The notes under the pieces are model-generated. The model did not search any database. It worked only from the letters and a program-made list of their open reading frames with translations, and had not been told where the DNA came from. The position numbers were made by a program, and so were the translations under genes. Below are positions 15,245 through 22,250 of a stretch of 42,920 nucleotides of DNA, piece by piece; positions within the stretch are counted from its first letter, which is position 1, and the number at the start of each line of letters is the position of its first letter. This DNA comes from Bacteroidetes bacterium UBA4414 (GTDB lineage: Bacteria; Bacteroidota; Bacteroidia; Chitinophagales; Chitinophagaceae). The stretch lies in the NCBI GenBank assembly GCA_002389765.1, contig DGQM01000029.1:4369-47288 (forward strand), in the 5' to 3' direction.

Positions 15245-16300
15245 TTAATTCATCATATTAGACAGCTTCTTTTCGTCCAGTATGATGATATCTCCTTTAC
15301 TGATGTCTATCAGCTTTTCATCTTTAAAGTCGCTCAGGGTGCGTATTACAGACTCTTTTGCGGTGCCGGCAATATTGGCAAGATTTTCCCTGCTCATATC
15401 TATACGGAAGTTAGGTAATCCTTCTCCATACTTCTTATAGATAGTAATAAGCGCATCTGCTACTTTTTTGCGTAGCGAGTTGTAGGCGAGATTCAGCAAC
15501 TGCTGCTCCATTTCAGAAACGTTGTTGGCCAGCAGTTTTATAAACTGGTACATTACTTCTTTGTTGTTATTCAACAATTGCTCAAAATCTTCTTTAGGGA
15601 TAACTGCGAGCTCCGTTTCTTCCAGTGCCTCTGCAGTATCTTTGTAGTTTGCCCCTTCCAGAAAAGGCATGTAGCCAAAGAAATCCCCTGCGCTATACAA
15701 GCCTATTACAAATTCCTTACCGTCTTCATTGGTTTTGTATGTTTTTACTTTGCCGCTTTCTACAAAATACATTCTGTATGGCTTGCTGCCTTCAGAGTAT
15801 ATTATCTGTTTCTTCTTAAAGTTGTTAGTGCTTCTGTCTTGTGCAAATGTCTTTAATGCATCAGGGCCTGCTACTGTTTCTATCAATTGCCCCAACCCCG
15901 TCATGCCAGCGGCAATCTCCATACGCAGCAATTCAGACTTGCGCAGGCGTGTTTCAATAGCATTCAGCAGCTCTGTACCGCTGAAAGGTTTGGTGATATA
16001 GTCATCAGCACCCAAATCCATACCCTTGCGTATCTCGGCACGTTCAGACTTGGCTGTCAGGAATATGAATGGAATGTTTTGTGTATCGGGATGCTTTTGC
16101 AGCATGTGCAGTACGCCATAGCCATCAAGTACGGGCATCATAATGTCGCATACTATCAGGTCTGGTTTATGCTGCATAGCTACAGCCACACCTTCCTTAC
16201 CGTCAGAAGCTGTATGTACTTTATAGTTCGACATCTCGAGTATCTCCGACATATTGTCGCGGATGTCCTCATTGTCTTCTATCAGTAATATAGTCTTCAT
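15245..16300 (-). CDS. Response regulator with Crp/FNR-type output domain
   Basis: A 351-residue fusion. Residues 1 to about 122 are a receiver: EDNED, phospho-acceptor Asp52 in VCDIMMPVLDG, Thr82 and Lys104 (ITKPFSG). Residues about 145-260 are a cyclic-nucleotide-binding-type beta roll (IIYSEGSKPYRMYFVESGKVK ... YSAGDFFGYMPFLEG) and a long dimer helix. Residues about 275-345 are a Crp-type winged helix with the recognition helix TAKESVIRTL; Glu316 and Arg320 stand where Crp and FNR have the Glu and Arg that read TGA half-sites. There is no FNR cysteine cluster and no obvious cAMP pocket Arg-Ser pair, so phosphorylation of the receiver is the likely input. The kinase gene ends 2 bases upstream. 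Probable targets are the TGA-N6-TCA sites of the cbb3 cluster. Confidence 0.92.
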   Translation of the reverse strand: MKTILLIEDNEDIRDNMSEILEMSNYKVHTASDGKEGVAVAMQHKPDLIVCDIMMPVLDGYGVLHMLQKHPDTQNIPFIFLTAKSERAEIRKGMDLGADDYITKPFSGTELLNAIETRLRKSELLRMEIAAGMTGLGQLIETVAGPDALKTFAQDRSTNNFKKKQIIYSEGSKPYRMYFVESGKVKTYKTNEDGKEFVIGLYSAGDFFGYMPFLEGANYKDTAEALEETELAVIPKEDFEQLLNNNKEVMYQFIKLLANNVSEMEQQLLNLAYNSLRKKVADALITIYKKYGEGLPNFRIDMSRENLANIAGTAKESVIRTLSDFKDEKLIDISKGDIIILDEKKLSNMMN

Positions 16301-16302
16301 AT

Positions 16303-17466
16303 TTATTCTTCGTTTTTGAGGTTAAATGTAATAATGAATTCGGTGCCTTCTCCTAATTCACTCTCAGCTTTTATGGTGCCGTTCATCAGTTCTGCATATT
16401 TGGCAACAATATGCAAGCCAAGCCCGGTGCCTTGTATATTGGTAACATTGGCACCACGGAAGAAACGTTCAAACAAATGTTCCTGATCTTCTTTAGATAT
16501 TCCTATACCATTATCTTTTACTTTCAGTGTCAGTTCACTACCATCAGGATTGCTAGTAGATATATGAATTACAGCATCTTCTGAAGAAAACTTGATAGCG
16601 TTAGAAAGCAAATTCATCACAATATGTTTCAGTAAAGAAACATCCAGCATAGCTACTTCTTCACCTGTATGATTATACTCAATATGCTGCCCTTTCTTAT
16701 ATATTGGCTGCAGTTCAGATAATAACTCATTAATCAGGGTAGTGATATTCACTTCTGCAAATCGAACCTGTATGCGGCCTTCTTCTATTTTGCCAACAGA
16801 CAGGAAGTCATTCAGAATATCATTCAGCATGTTTACCGATGATACAATACGCTGAATATGTTTATCGCGTTTAGGCTGTTCTTCTGTTTGGCTGTATTTA
16901 GAAAGCAGATAAGCGGAAGATAGCACTGTACTCAGCGGTGTCCTGAATTCATGACTGGCCATAGATACAAAGCGCGATTTCAGTTCATTCAGCTCTTTTT
17001 CTTTCTCCAAGGCTTCAGACAGCGACTGTGTGCGTTCTTTTACCTTTTCTTCCAGTTCGGCATTCAGATTCAAAAGCGCTTGTTCAGACTGCTTACGTAT
17101 AGTAATATCACTAATAAATGCAATGGCATATTGTCCCTCAACAGTCATGTAAGGGCTGATGCTAACCTCTACAGGAAATTCAGTGCCGTCCTTTTTTACA
17201 GCAAAAAGGTCCATGCCCATACCCATAGGTCGGCTATTGGCATTTTTACCGTGATAGTTGTCCCTGTGTTTTATGTGATTGGCTCTGAAACGCTGTGGTA
17301 TCAGTATTTCAATCTTTTCTCCTTCCAGGTCTTTTTCCTCATACCCGAATTGTTTGAGCCCGAAATTGTTGATAGATAGTATTTCTCCCACCTGATTGGT
17401 GATAATAATGCCGATGGCTGCATTATTGAAGAGTGCGTTAAACTCTTGTACTTTATCTGTATTCAC
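16303..17466 (-). CDS. Cytosolic PAS-domain sensor histidine kinase
   Basis: A 387-residue soluble kinase. Residues about 8-125 are a PAS domain with an S-box end (AFISDITIRK); residues about 125-165 are a coiled coil; the H-box SHEFRTP holds His172; the ATPase domain has NLLSNA (N-box, Asn285), DNGIGI (G1) and GTGLGL (G2). No membrane segment is visible, so it senses an internal signal. In the PAS domain His64 falls where FixL and DosP have the proximal heme ligand, and a Met-rich stretch MGMGM (81-85) falls in the distal region. The same pattern occurs in many PAS kinases of unknown ligand, so heme binding is only a possibility. It is cotranscribed with the receiver-Crp gene (2-base gap). 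Confidence 0.93.
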   Translation of the reverse strand: MNTDKVQEFNALFNNAAIGIIITNQVGEILSINNFGLKQFGYEEKDLEGEKIEILIPQRFRANHIKHRDNYHGKNANSRPMGMGMDLFAVKKDGTEFPVEVSISPYMTVEGQYAIAFISDITIRKQSEQALLNLNAELEEKVKERTQSLSEALEKEKELNELKSRFVSMASHEFRTPLSTVLSSAYLLSKYSQTEEQPKRDKHIQRIVSSVNMLNDILNDFLSVGKIEEGRIQVRFAEVNITTLINELLSELQPIYKKGQHIEYNHTGEEVAMLDVSLLKHIVMNLLSNAIKFSSEDAVIHISTSNPDGSELTLKVKDNGIGISKEDQEHLFERFFRGANVTNIQGTGLGLHIVAKYAELMNGTIKAESELGEGTEFIITFNLKNEE

Positions 17467-17503
17467 GCTGTAATATAATATTAAGGACGCACAGCTTGTG
17501 TAT

Positions 17504-17511
17504 CAAAGGTA
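17504..17511 (-). promoter_or_regulatory. -7 promoter element of the PAS kinase operon
   Basis: On the minus strand this reads TACCTTTG, an exact TAnnTTTG match, 37 bases before the kinase ATG. No good TTTG element lies at the usual distance upstream. Confidence 0.5.
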
Positions 17512-17563
17512 GCACGGCACGCCACATGAGGTTGATGACTATAAAGTTAAGAATACTTGTTGG

Positions 17564-17584
17564 ACAAACATATTGAATGTTTGT
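17564..17584. promoter_or_regulatory. Inverted repeat between the kinase and accA
   Basis: Perfect 8-base arms ACAAACAT and ATGTTTGT flank a 5-base spacer. It lies about 75 bases upstream of the predicted accA start and about 60 upstream of the predicted kinase start, so it could be an operator for either. The odd spacer does not match the TGA-N6-TCA sites nearby. Confidence 0.35.
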
Positions 17585-17636
17585 TTTATGGGTTTGGAAA
17601 GCTATCAAAAAGCATAGTATTTGGCGGCTAATAGCT

Positions 17637-17644
17637 TACTTTTG
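17637..17644 (+). promoter_or_regulatory. -7 promoter element of accA
   Basis: TACTTTTG matches TAnnTTTG exactly and lies 20 bases before the accA ATG. A TTTG at 17620-17623 is too close (13 bases) to be a standard -33 element. Confidence 0.5.
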
Positions 17645-17664
17645 TATCCCTAAATCGTACTGTA

Positions 17665-18624
17665 ATGCAGTTTTTGGATTTTGAAAAGCCGTTAGAAGAG
17701 TTATATCAGCAAATGAACAAGCTGAAAGAGATGTCTGCCAAGAATCAGGTAGATGTATCTGCAACCGTTCGAGAACTGGAGGCTTCAATAGAAAAAACAA
17801 GAGAAAAGATATATACAGAGCTTACGCCTTGGCAGCGTGTACAACTAAGCCGCCATCCTGAGCGTCCGTATACATTATATTATATCGAGAAGATATTCAA
17901 CAGCTTTACTGAGCTATATGGCGATCGTCAGGTAAAAGACGATAAAGCTATGGTAGGTGGTATGGCTGAGCTGGATGGCATGCCAGTAATGGTAATGGGC
18001 CAGCAGAAAGGTATCAATACCAAGATGCGCCAATTGCGCAATTTTGGTATGGCCAATCCCGAAGGCTACCGTAAGGCACTGCGCCTGATGAAAATGGCTG
18101 AGAAATTCAACAGACCAATCATCACATTTATAGATACACCGGGTGCATTCCCTGGTCTGGAGGCAGAAGAGCGCGGACAGGGTGAGGCTATTGCCCGCAA
18201 CCTGTTTGAAATGATTAACCTGAAAGTGCCTGTTATCTGTGTTATTATAGGTGAAGGTGCATCGGGTGGTGCATTAGGTATAGGCATTGGTGATAAAGTG
18301 GCTATGTTGGAAAATACATGGTACACGGTTATCTCTCCTGAAAACTGCTCTACTATCCTGTGGCGTAGTTGGGATTATAAAGTGAAAGCTGCCGAACAAC
18401 TGAGGCTTACATCTACAGACATGAAAAACTTTGATCTGGTAGATGATGTAGTGGCAGAACCTGTAGGTGGTGCACATGCAAGGCCGGAAGAAATGGCAGC
18501 TACCCTGAAAACATACCTGCTGGGTGCTCTTGCAGAACTGAACAAGAAAGACGCAGATAAACGTATAGAAGAGCGTATAGAGAAGTTCTCTAAAATGGGC
18601 TTCTACGACGAGGTAAGCGAATAG
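17665..18624 (+). CDS. accA: Acetyl-CoA carboxylase carboxyltransferase subunit alpha
   Basis: A 319-residue protein of normal length for AccA. The N-terminal helical part (MQFLDFEKPLEELYQQMNKL ... YTELTPWQRVQLSRHPERP) and the crotonase-fold core with GQQKG, FIDTPGAFPGLEAEERGQGEAIARNL and IGEGASGGALGIGIGD are diagnostic. With AccD it transfers the carboxyl group from biotin to acetyl-CoA to form malonyl-CoA for fatty acid synthesis in the cytosol. accD is not in the window. dapA follows 58 bases later on the same strand. Confidence 0.97.
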   Translation: MQFLDFEKPLEELYQQMNKLKEMSAKNQVDVSATVRELEASIEKTREKIYTELTPWQRVQLSRHPERPYTLYYIEKIFNSFTELYGDRQVKDDKAMVGGMAELDGMPVMVMGQQKGINTKMRQLRNFGMANPEGYRKALRLMKMAEKFNRPIITFIDTPGAFPGLEAEERGQGEAIARNLFEMINLKVPVICVIIGEGASGGALGIGIGDKVAMLENTWYTVISPENCSTILWRSWDYKVKAAEQLRLTSTDMKNFDLVDDVVAEPVGGAHARPEEMAATLKTYLLGALAELNKKDADKRIEERIEKFSKMGFYDEVSE

Positions 18625-18682
18625 TACACTAAACACAACAAAAAAACCGGGCATAAAAGGATTAAAATCCCCGGCCTTTAAT

Positions 18683-19561
18683 ATGAATCAATTTCGTGGT
18701 ACAGGTGTTGCATTGATAACACCTTTCAACACTGATGGCAGTGTAGATTACGCAGCGCTGGAAACGCTGGTAAATCATGTGATAACGGGTGGCGTTAATT
18801 ATCTGGTGGCATTAGGTACTACCAGCGAGGCGCCTACCTTGAGTGCGGATGAGCGAAAACAGGTGTTGAAGTTTATTGTAGATAAATGCAATAAACGTGT
18901 ACCCGTTGTATGTGGTATTGGTGGTAACAATACTGCGGAAGTCATAGCACAACTCGGCGAATATGACCTGAGTGGTGTTGATGGCATCCTTACTGTAGTA
19001 CCATACTACAACAAGCCTACACAAGAAGGCTTGTACCAACACTTTAAAGCAATAGCACAAGCTACTACTAAAGCTATCATACTGTATAATGTACCCGGCC
19101 GTACGGTTACAAACATGTTGCCTGCTACTACATTGCGCCTTGCTAATGAGTTTAAGCATATAGTGGCTGTAAAAGAGGCAAGCGGTAACATGAGCCAGTG
19201 CATGGACCTTGTGCAGGGTAAGCCATCACATTTTGCTGTTCTTTCCGGCGATGATGATTTGGTGCTGCCACAAGTAGCCATTGGTATGGAAGGTGTAATA
19301 TCTGTTGCTGCCAACTGCTTTACCAAAGATTTTACAACAATGGTAAACGATGCAATAGCAGGTAATTACAACAATTCGCAACAATTGCATTATAAAATGT
19401 TGGAAGGCATCAGATTGCTATTTGCAGAAGGTAACCCTGCAGGTGTAAAATGTGTATTGAAACACATGAACATTTGCAAAGACACTGTACGTCTGCCATT
19501 GGTAAAAGTAAGTGCCGAAACTGAACAAAAAATCGTTCAGTACCTGAAGAACAATTACTAA
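18683..19561 (+). CDS. dapA: 4-Hydroxy-tetrahydrodipicolinate synthase
   Basis: A 292-residue TIM-barrel aldolase of normal DapA length. It shows FRGTGVALITPF, the GTTSEAPTLS loop, the catalytic tyrosine in ILYNVPGRT, the Schiff-base lysine in VAVKEASGN and the late segment GNPAGVK. It condenses pyruvate with aspartate semialdehyde, the first committed step to lysine and diaminopimelate for the cell wall. It has its own gap of 58 bases from accA and no strong terminator in between, so readthrough from accA is likely. Confidence 0.97.
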   Translation: MNQFRGTGVALITPFNTDGSVDYAALETLVNHVITGGVNYLVALGTTSEAPTLSADERKQVLKFIVDKCNKRVPVVCGIGGNNTAEVIAQLGEYDLSGVDGILTVVPYYNKPTQEGLYQHFKAIAQATTKAIILYNVPGRTVTNMLPATTLRLANEFKHIVAVKEASGNMSQCMDLVQGKPSHFAVLSGDDDLVLPQVAIGMEGVISVAANCFTKDFTTMVNDAIAGNYNNSQQLHYKMLEGIRLLFAEGNPAGVKCVLKHMNICKDTVRLPLVKVSAETEQKIVQYLKNNY

Positions 19562-19585
19562 TTGTTTATTGTTATTATCATACTA

Positions 19586-19646
19586 TTGGTTAATACTTAA
19601 TCACATATTATTTATTTGGTTAATAATAGCTGATTTGATACCTTTG
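19586..19646 (+). promoter_or_regulatory. ahcY promoter with a repeated TTGGTTAATA
   Basis: TTTG at 19615-19618 and TACCTTTG at 19639-19646 match the Bacteroidota -33 and -7 elements with a 20-base spacer. The ten bases TTGGTTAATA occur twice, at 19586-19595 and 19616-19625; the second copy overlaps the -33 element, so this could be a regulator site. The start codon is 38 bases after the -7 box. Confidence 0.65.
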
Positions 19647-19683
19647 CGCTTCGAAAAAACAAATCGTAAATAATAGACTGAAT

Positions 19684-21012
19684 ATGAGCACAATGACTCG
19701 TTCTGAAATCGACTTTAAACTGCCTTACAAGGTAAAAGACATGAGCCTTGCTGAATGGGGCCGTAAAGAAATAAAACTGGCTGAAGCAGAAATGCCGGGC
19801 CTGATGGCTATCCGTGCTGAATATGGACCGTCTCAACCATTGAAAGGCGCTCGTATAGCAGGTTGTTTGCACATGACTATCCAAACCGCGGTGTTGATTG
19901 AAACATTAGTTGCTTTGGGTGCTGAAGTTAAATGGAGCTCTTGCAACATCTTCTCTACACAAGACCACGCTGCTGCTGCTATTGCTGCTGCAGGTATAGG
20001 TGTATTTGCATGGAAAGGCCAAACACAGGCAGAAGCTGACTGGTGTATAGAACAAACATTGTTCTTTGGTGGTGCAGACCGCCCTTTGAACATGATATTG
20101 GATGATGGTGGTGACCTTACCAACATGGTACTGGACAACTACACTGAATTGATACAACACATCAAAGGTATCAGTGAAGAAACTACTACAGGTGTTCACC
20201 GTTTGTATGAGCGTGTAACGAAAGGTACATTGCCAATGCCTGCTATCAACGTAAACGACTCTGTTACAAAATCTAAATTCGATAACAAATACGGTTGTAA
20301 AGAATCACTGGTTGACTCTATCCGCCGCGCTACAGACGTAATGATGGCCGGTAAAGTAGCTGTTGTTGGTGGTTATGGCGACGTAGGTAAAGGTTCTGCA
20401 GAATCGCTGCGTGGTGCGGGTGCTCGCGTTATCGTTACAGAAATCGATCCTATATGCGCACTGCAAGCTGCAATGGATGGCTTTGAAGTGAAGAAAATGG
20501 TTGATGCTGTGAAAGAAGCAGACATAATCGTAACAGCTTCAGGTTGCCGCGATCTGATTACAGAGCAACACTTCCGCCTGATGAAAGACAAAGCAATCGT
20601 TTGTAACATTGGGCACTTCGATATTGAAATCGATATGGCATGGTTGAATGATGCTTATGGTAACACTAAAAATACAATCAAGCCTCAGGTTGATTTGTAC
20701 ACAATAGATGGTAAAGACGTTATCGTACTGGCAGAAGGCCGCCTGGTGAATCTGGGTTGTGCTACCGGCCACCCATCATTTGTAATGAGCAACTCTTTCA
20801 GCAACCAGACACTTGCACAAATAGAACTGTGGAACAACCACAGCAACTACGAAAACAAAGTGTATGTACTGCCTAAGCACCTGGATGAGAAAGTGGCTCG
20901 CCTACACCTTGCTAAAATTGGTGTAGAACTGGATGTACTGACAGATGCACAATCAAGCTATCTGGGTATTTCTAAAGAAGGTCCTTTCAAACCTGAAATG
21001 TACCGCTACTAG
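19684..21012 (+). CDS. ahcY: S-adenosylhomocysteine hydrolase
   Basis: A 442-residue protein matching bacterial AhcY over its full length. Visible features are the substrate domain start LPYKVKDMSLAEWGRKEI, GCLHMTIQTAVLIETL, the lysine-containing NDSVTKSKFDNKYGC, the NAD-binding VVGGYGDVGKGSAESL, NIGHFDIEID, the GHPSFVMSNSF loop and the C-terminal PFKPEMYRY that reaches into the neighbouring subunit. It hydrolyses S-adenosylhomocysteine to adenosine and homocysteine, using bound NAD. Homocysteine can then be remethylated by MetH, encoded on the other strand close by. Confidence 0.98.
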   Translation: MSTMTRSEIDFKLPYKVKDMSLAEWGRKEIKLAEAEMPGLMAIRAEYGPSQPLKGARIAGCLHMTIQTAVLIETLVALGAEVKWSSCNIFSTQDHAAAAIAAAGIGVFAWKGQTQAEADWCIEQTLFFGGADRPLNMILDDGGDLTNMVLDNYTELIQHIKGISEETTTGVHRLYERVTKGTLPMPAINVNDSVTKSKFDNKYGCKESLVDSIRRATDVMMAGKVAVVGGYGDVGKGSAESLRGAGARVIVTEIDPICALQAAMDGFEVKKMVDAVKEADIIVTASGCRDLITEQHFRLMKDKAIVCNIGHFDIEIDMAWLNDAYGNTKNTIKPQVDLYTIDGKDVIVLAEGRLVNLGCATGHPSFVMSNSFSNQTLAQIELWNNHSNYENKVYVLPKHLDEKVARLHLAKIGVELDVLTDAQSSYLGISKEGPFKPEMYRY

Positions 21013-21037
21013 TCGATTATTAAGACTCGATTATATG

Positions 21038-21071
21038 AATGAAGGCTTCCAATGGGGAGCCTTCATTTTTT
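21038..21071 (+). terminator. Terminator after ahcY
   Basis: The 10-base stem AATGAAGGCT / AGCCTTCATT with a 10-base loop is followed by a T-run. The rest of the gap 21072-21256 holds a tandem TTTGTTTCCA pair (21131-21150) and no gene that I can see. Confidence 0.8.
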
Positions 21072-21256
21072 GTTGCCGGAACAAACGGCGGGTAATAATT
21101 TTTATTGAAAATCAATAAGTTGGATGCGATTTTGTTTCCATTTGTTTCCAGTTTTACACACGCGTAAAATTGTTTCGGGTTGTAAAAAAGCTGGGATAGA
21201 AGTCGGGTTTATACGGTATGTCAAAGAGCAATATTATCATTGCAAATTTACGCTAT

Positions 21257-21577
21257 TTATGTAATATATGGATGTACAACATCCTGTATCATCTCAACCA
21301 GTTCTTCGTCCATATATTGATACTCATCAGGAATATGCATAACGACAATCTGCCTGTTTTGCATAGCAGAGGGGAATTGTAGTTGCAGGATATCCTTGTG
21401 CTTATTTTCCATTACAAAGACAATGTCTGCCCATAAGAGCAAGGATTCATTAACCCTTATACGGGCAGATGATGACGTGCCAGCCGACTTTGCAGCTATG
21501 CCCGCGACGTTCTTATATATAGTCTCTGCTGTTGGGCTGCGCCATTGGTTGCGGCTGCAAATGAATAGGATATTCAA
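21257..21577 (-). CDS. Small low-molecular-weight protein tyrosine phosphatase
   Basis: A 106-residue protein. The start MNILFICSRNQWRSPTAE contains the phosphatase loop C-x5-R-S (CSRNQWRS) directly after the first beta strand, as in low-molecular-weight tyrosine phosphatases. It is shorter than the usual 150 residues and belongs to a small subgroup; the usual DPY-type acid loop is replaced by HIPDEYQYMDEEL, where an Asp and Glu are available. It is the last gene of the metH unit, 4 bases after the PAP2-like gene. The substrate is unknown. Confidence 0.82.
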   Translation of the reverse strand: MNILFICSRNQWRSPTAETIYKNVAGIAAKSAGTSSSARIRVNESLLLWADIVFVMENKHKDILQLQFPSAMQNRQIVVMHIPDEYQYMDEELVEMIQDVVHPYIT

Positions 21578-21581
21578 TGTA

Positions 21582-22247
21582 TTACCAGATGATATAAATA
21601 TAAGCTGCTACCTGCGATATAATGCCCAATACATAACCTGCCCATACTTCGCCAGGCTTATGTGCGCCCAACAGCAAACGAGCTGTCCCTATAATGCCAC
21701 ATACTATGAGTGATACAAACAGTGGCAGCATCATGTTTACAGGATTGGTAAGTAATAGTACAATCATTACACCAAGGAAGCCACCTGCCGCACTTGTATG
21801 CATACTTATCTTGAAGAAGATATTGAGGATAAACAATAAGATGATACCCCAGAAGTTACCAAGTAGCATTACACGTAGTATAAGCGGAGCATCTATATTC
21901 TTAAATACATGGTAAGCCCAGAAATAGAAGATCATGGTACCGATGAGTGGTATGATACGATCTTTGGGATCGTGCATATAGATGCTTTGAATAAAGCCAA
22001 GCCCTTTCAGTAGCAATGTTGTAAGCAGTGGGAATGCCAATGTATTAATAGCTACAATGGCAAGCAGCTTTGAAAACATCTTGCTATCTACACCTGCAAA
22101 ACCTGCCGGCGCAAGTTTGTACAACAATGCAAACAATACCGTGGGCATAAATACCGGATGGAAAACAAACGATATGATGTTTGCCAATATCTTTAACGGC
22201 TTTGATTGTGTGCCTGCTACTGTTGCGTCTTTTCTTATTTCGCTCAT
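21582..22247 (-). CDS. PAP2-like integral membrane protein with degenerate motifs
   Basis: A 221-residue protein with about six membrane segments. The segment SMHTSAAGGFLG and the later ARLLLGAHKPGEVWAGYVLG stand where PAP2 phosphatases have PSGH and SRxxxxxHxxxD; the middle His and the GAH motif remain but PSGH is changed to MHTSAA and the final Asp to Glu. It may be a PAP2-related protein with reduced or altered activity. It begins 3 bases after metH and ends 4 bases before the tyrosine phosphatase gene, so all three are probably cotranscribed. Confidence 0.75.
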   Translation of the reverse strand: MSEIRKDATVAGTQSKPLKILANIISFVFHPVFMPTVLFALLYKLAPAGFAGVDSKMFSKLLAIVAINTLAFPLLTTLLLKGLGFIQSIYMHDPKDRIIPLIGTMIFYFWAYHVFKNIDAPLILRVMLLGNFWGIILLFILNIFFKISMHTSAAGGFLGVMIVLLLTNPVNMMLPLFVSLIVCGIIGTARLLLGAHKPGEVWAGYVLGIISQVAAYIYIIW

Positions 22248-22250
22248 TGT

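Noticed and set aside
18651..18676. Inverted repeat CCGGG...CCCGG-like between accA and dapA as a terminator
   Set aside because: The stem is interrupted and the T-run lies on the minus strand, where no gene ends. It does not look able to end the accA transcript.
21131..21150. Tandem TTTGTTTCCA pair after ahcY
   Set aside because: Only two short copies in a low-complexity stretch with no promoter or gene next to it; chance is likely.
21243..21250. Exact TAnnTTTG match on the minus strand after the phosphatase gene
   Set aside because: It points into the ahcY terminator region, where no minus-strand gene starts. An eight-base motif with six fixed, AT-rich bases is frequent by chance.
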